In this document: positions 5,576 to 5,609 of the stretch, one piece after another
Numbering within the stretch: the stretch's first letter is position 1
Layout of the letters: each line of letters opens with the position of its first letter
NCBI GenBank assembly: GCA_002401055.1
Contig: NVRZ01000233.1
Location: 1-5,609, forward strand
Direction: 5' to 3'
Length of the DNA: 5,609 bases
From: Bacteroidota bacterium
Lineage (GTDB): Bacteria; Bacteroidota; Bacteroidia; NORP154
Notes under the pieces: model-generated
Seen by the model: only the letters and a program-made list of their open reading frames with translations
What the model was told of the DNA's origin: nothing
The model's database searches: none
Made by a program: the position numbers and the translations under genes

Positions 5576-5609
5576 GCATTGTAGCAGGTATCTTTTTTAT
5601 CGGGTGTAT
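5521..5609 (+). CDS. Possible partial ORF with CPHCG motif
   Basis: An ATG at 5521 opens a frame that stays open to the window edge. It reads MWWLTKQCPHCGNTG, then a basic RYNR, then a hydrophobic IVAGIFFIGC. A CPxCG pair next to a membrane helix would suit a small zinc-ribbon membrane protein. However, the first two thirds coincide with the loop and 3' arm of recombination element E, whose bases are already explained by stem pairing. The same stretch could be read as only the start of cassette 5 encoding a lipoprotein signal (FFIGC) with no visible start codon. Sequence beyond 5609 is needed to tell. Confidence 0.2.
   Translation, partial: MWWLTKQCPHCGNTGRYNRIVAGIFFIGC
5568..5609 (+). mobile_element. 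Start of cassette 5, cut by window end
   Basis: The 42 bases after the predicted crossover in GTTATAACCGC begin the next unit. By the rule seen in the four complete cassettes, its own downstream element should carry the reverse complement, GCGGTTATAAC or most of it, just before the arm. No ATG appears in these bases. TATCTTTT at 5589-5596 loosely resembles the Bacteroidota -7 promoter box TAnnTTTG but lacks a convincing upstream box. Confidence 0.5.

Overview
The window looks like chromosomal DNA of a member of the Bacteroidota. The last gene ends in a type IX secretion (T9SS type A) sorting domain. Two signal peptides end in ...SQ or ...NAQ, as is common in this phylum, and a lipoprotein has a lipobox followed by CEKD. 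A PorT-like beta-barrel protein is also present. Base composition is AT-leaning throughout, with no obvious break.

The layout is a head-to-tail series of single-gene cassettes, all on the + strand. Each is followed by a fold-back element of about 122-136 bp (one is 283 bp) that resembles an integron attC recombination site. Five such elements lie at 205-340, 2041-2323, 3071-3199, 3907-4031 and 5453-5575. They delimit four complete cassettes: 334-2315 (TPR membrane protein), 2316-3190 (lipoprotein), 3191-4024 (outer-membrane barrel) and 4025-5567 (secreted RCC1 propeller). A fifth cassette begins at 5568 and runs off the window. The genes nearly fill their cassettes: leaders are 21-61 nt and the stop codons lie 2-30 nt before the next element.

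The key evidence is that the first bases of each cassette, starting at the GTT of the preceding element, are complementary to the last bases before the AAC of that same cassette's own downstream element (8-10 bp, a different sequence in each cassette). They do not match the far side of the element they now sit in. This is the pattern left when circular cassettes are inserted by a crossover within GTT, as integron integrases do. Four of the five stems also share one geometry: a 7-bp box, one extra base on the 5' arm, 4 bp, a fixed A-versus-C position that becomes a T-G wobble in the bottom strand, then more pairing. This suggests folding of the bottom strand, as in attC. No integrase gene is in the window, so it is best read as an interior piece of a cassette array or an integrase-less attC cluster.

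The four cargo proteins are all exported or membrane-bound, and nothing in the sequence ties them into one pathway. Positions 1-204 hold no confident gene, only a possible damaged lipoprotein fragment. An open frame with a CPHC motif runs off the right end over the last element.
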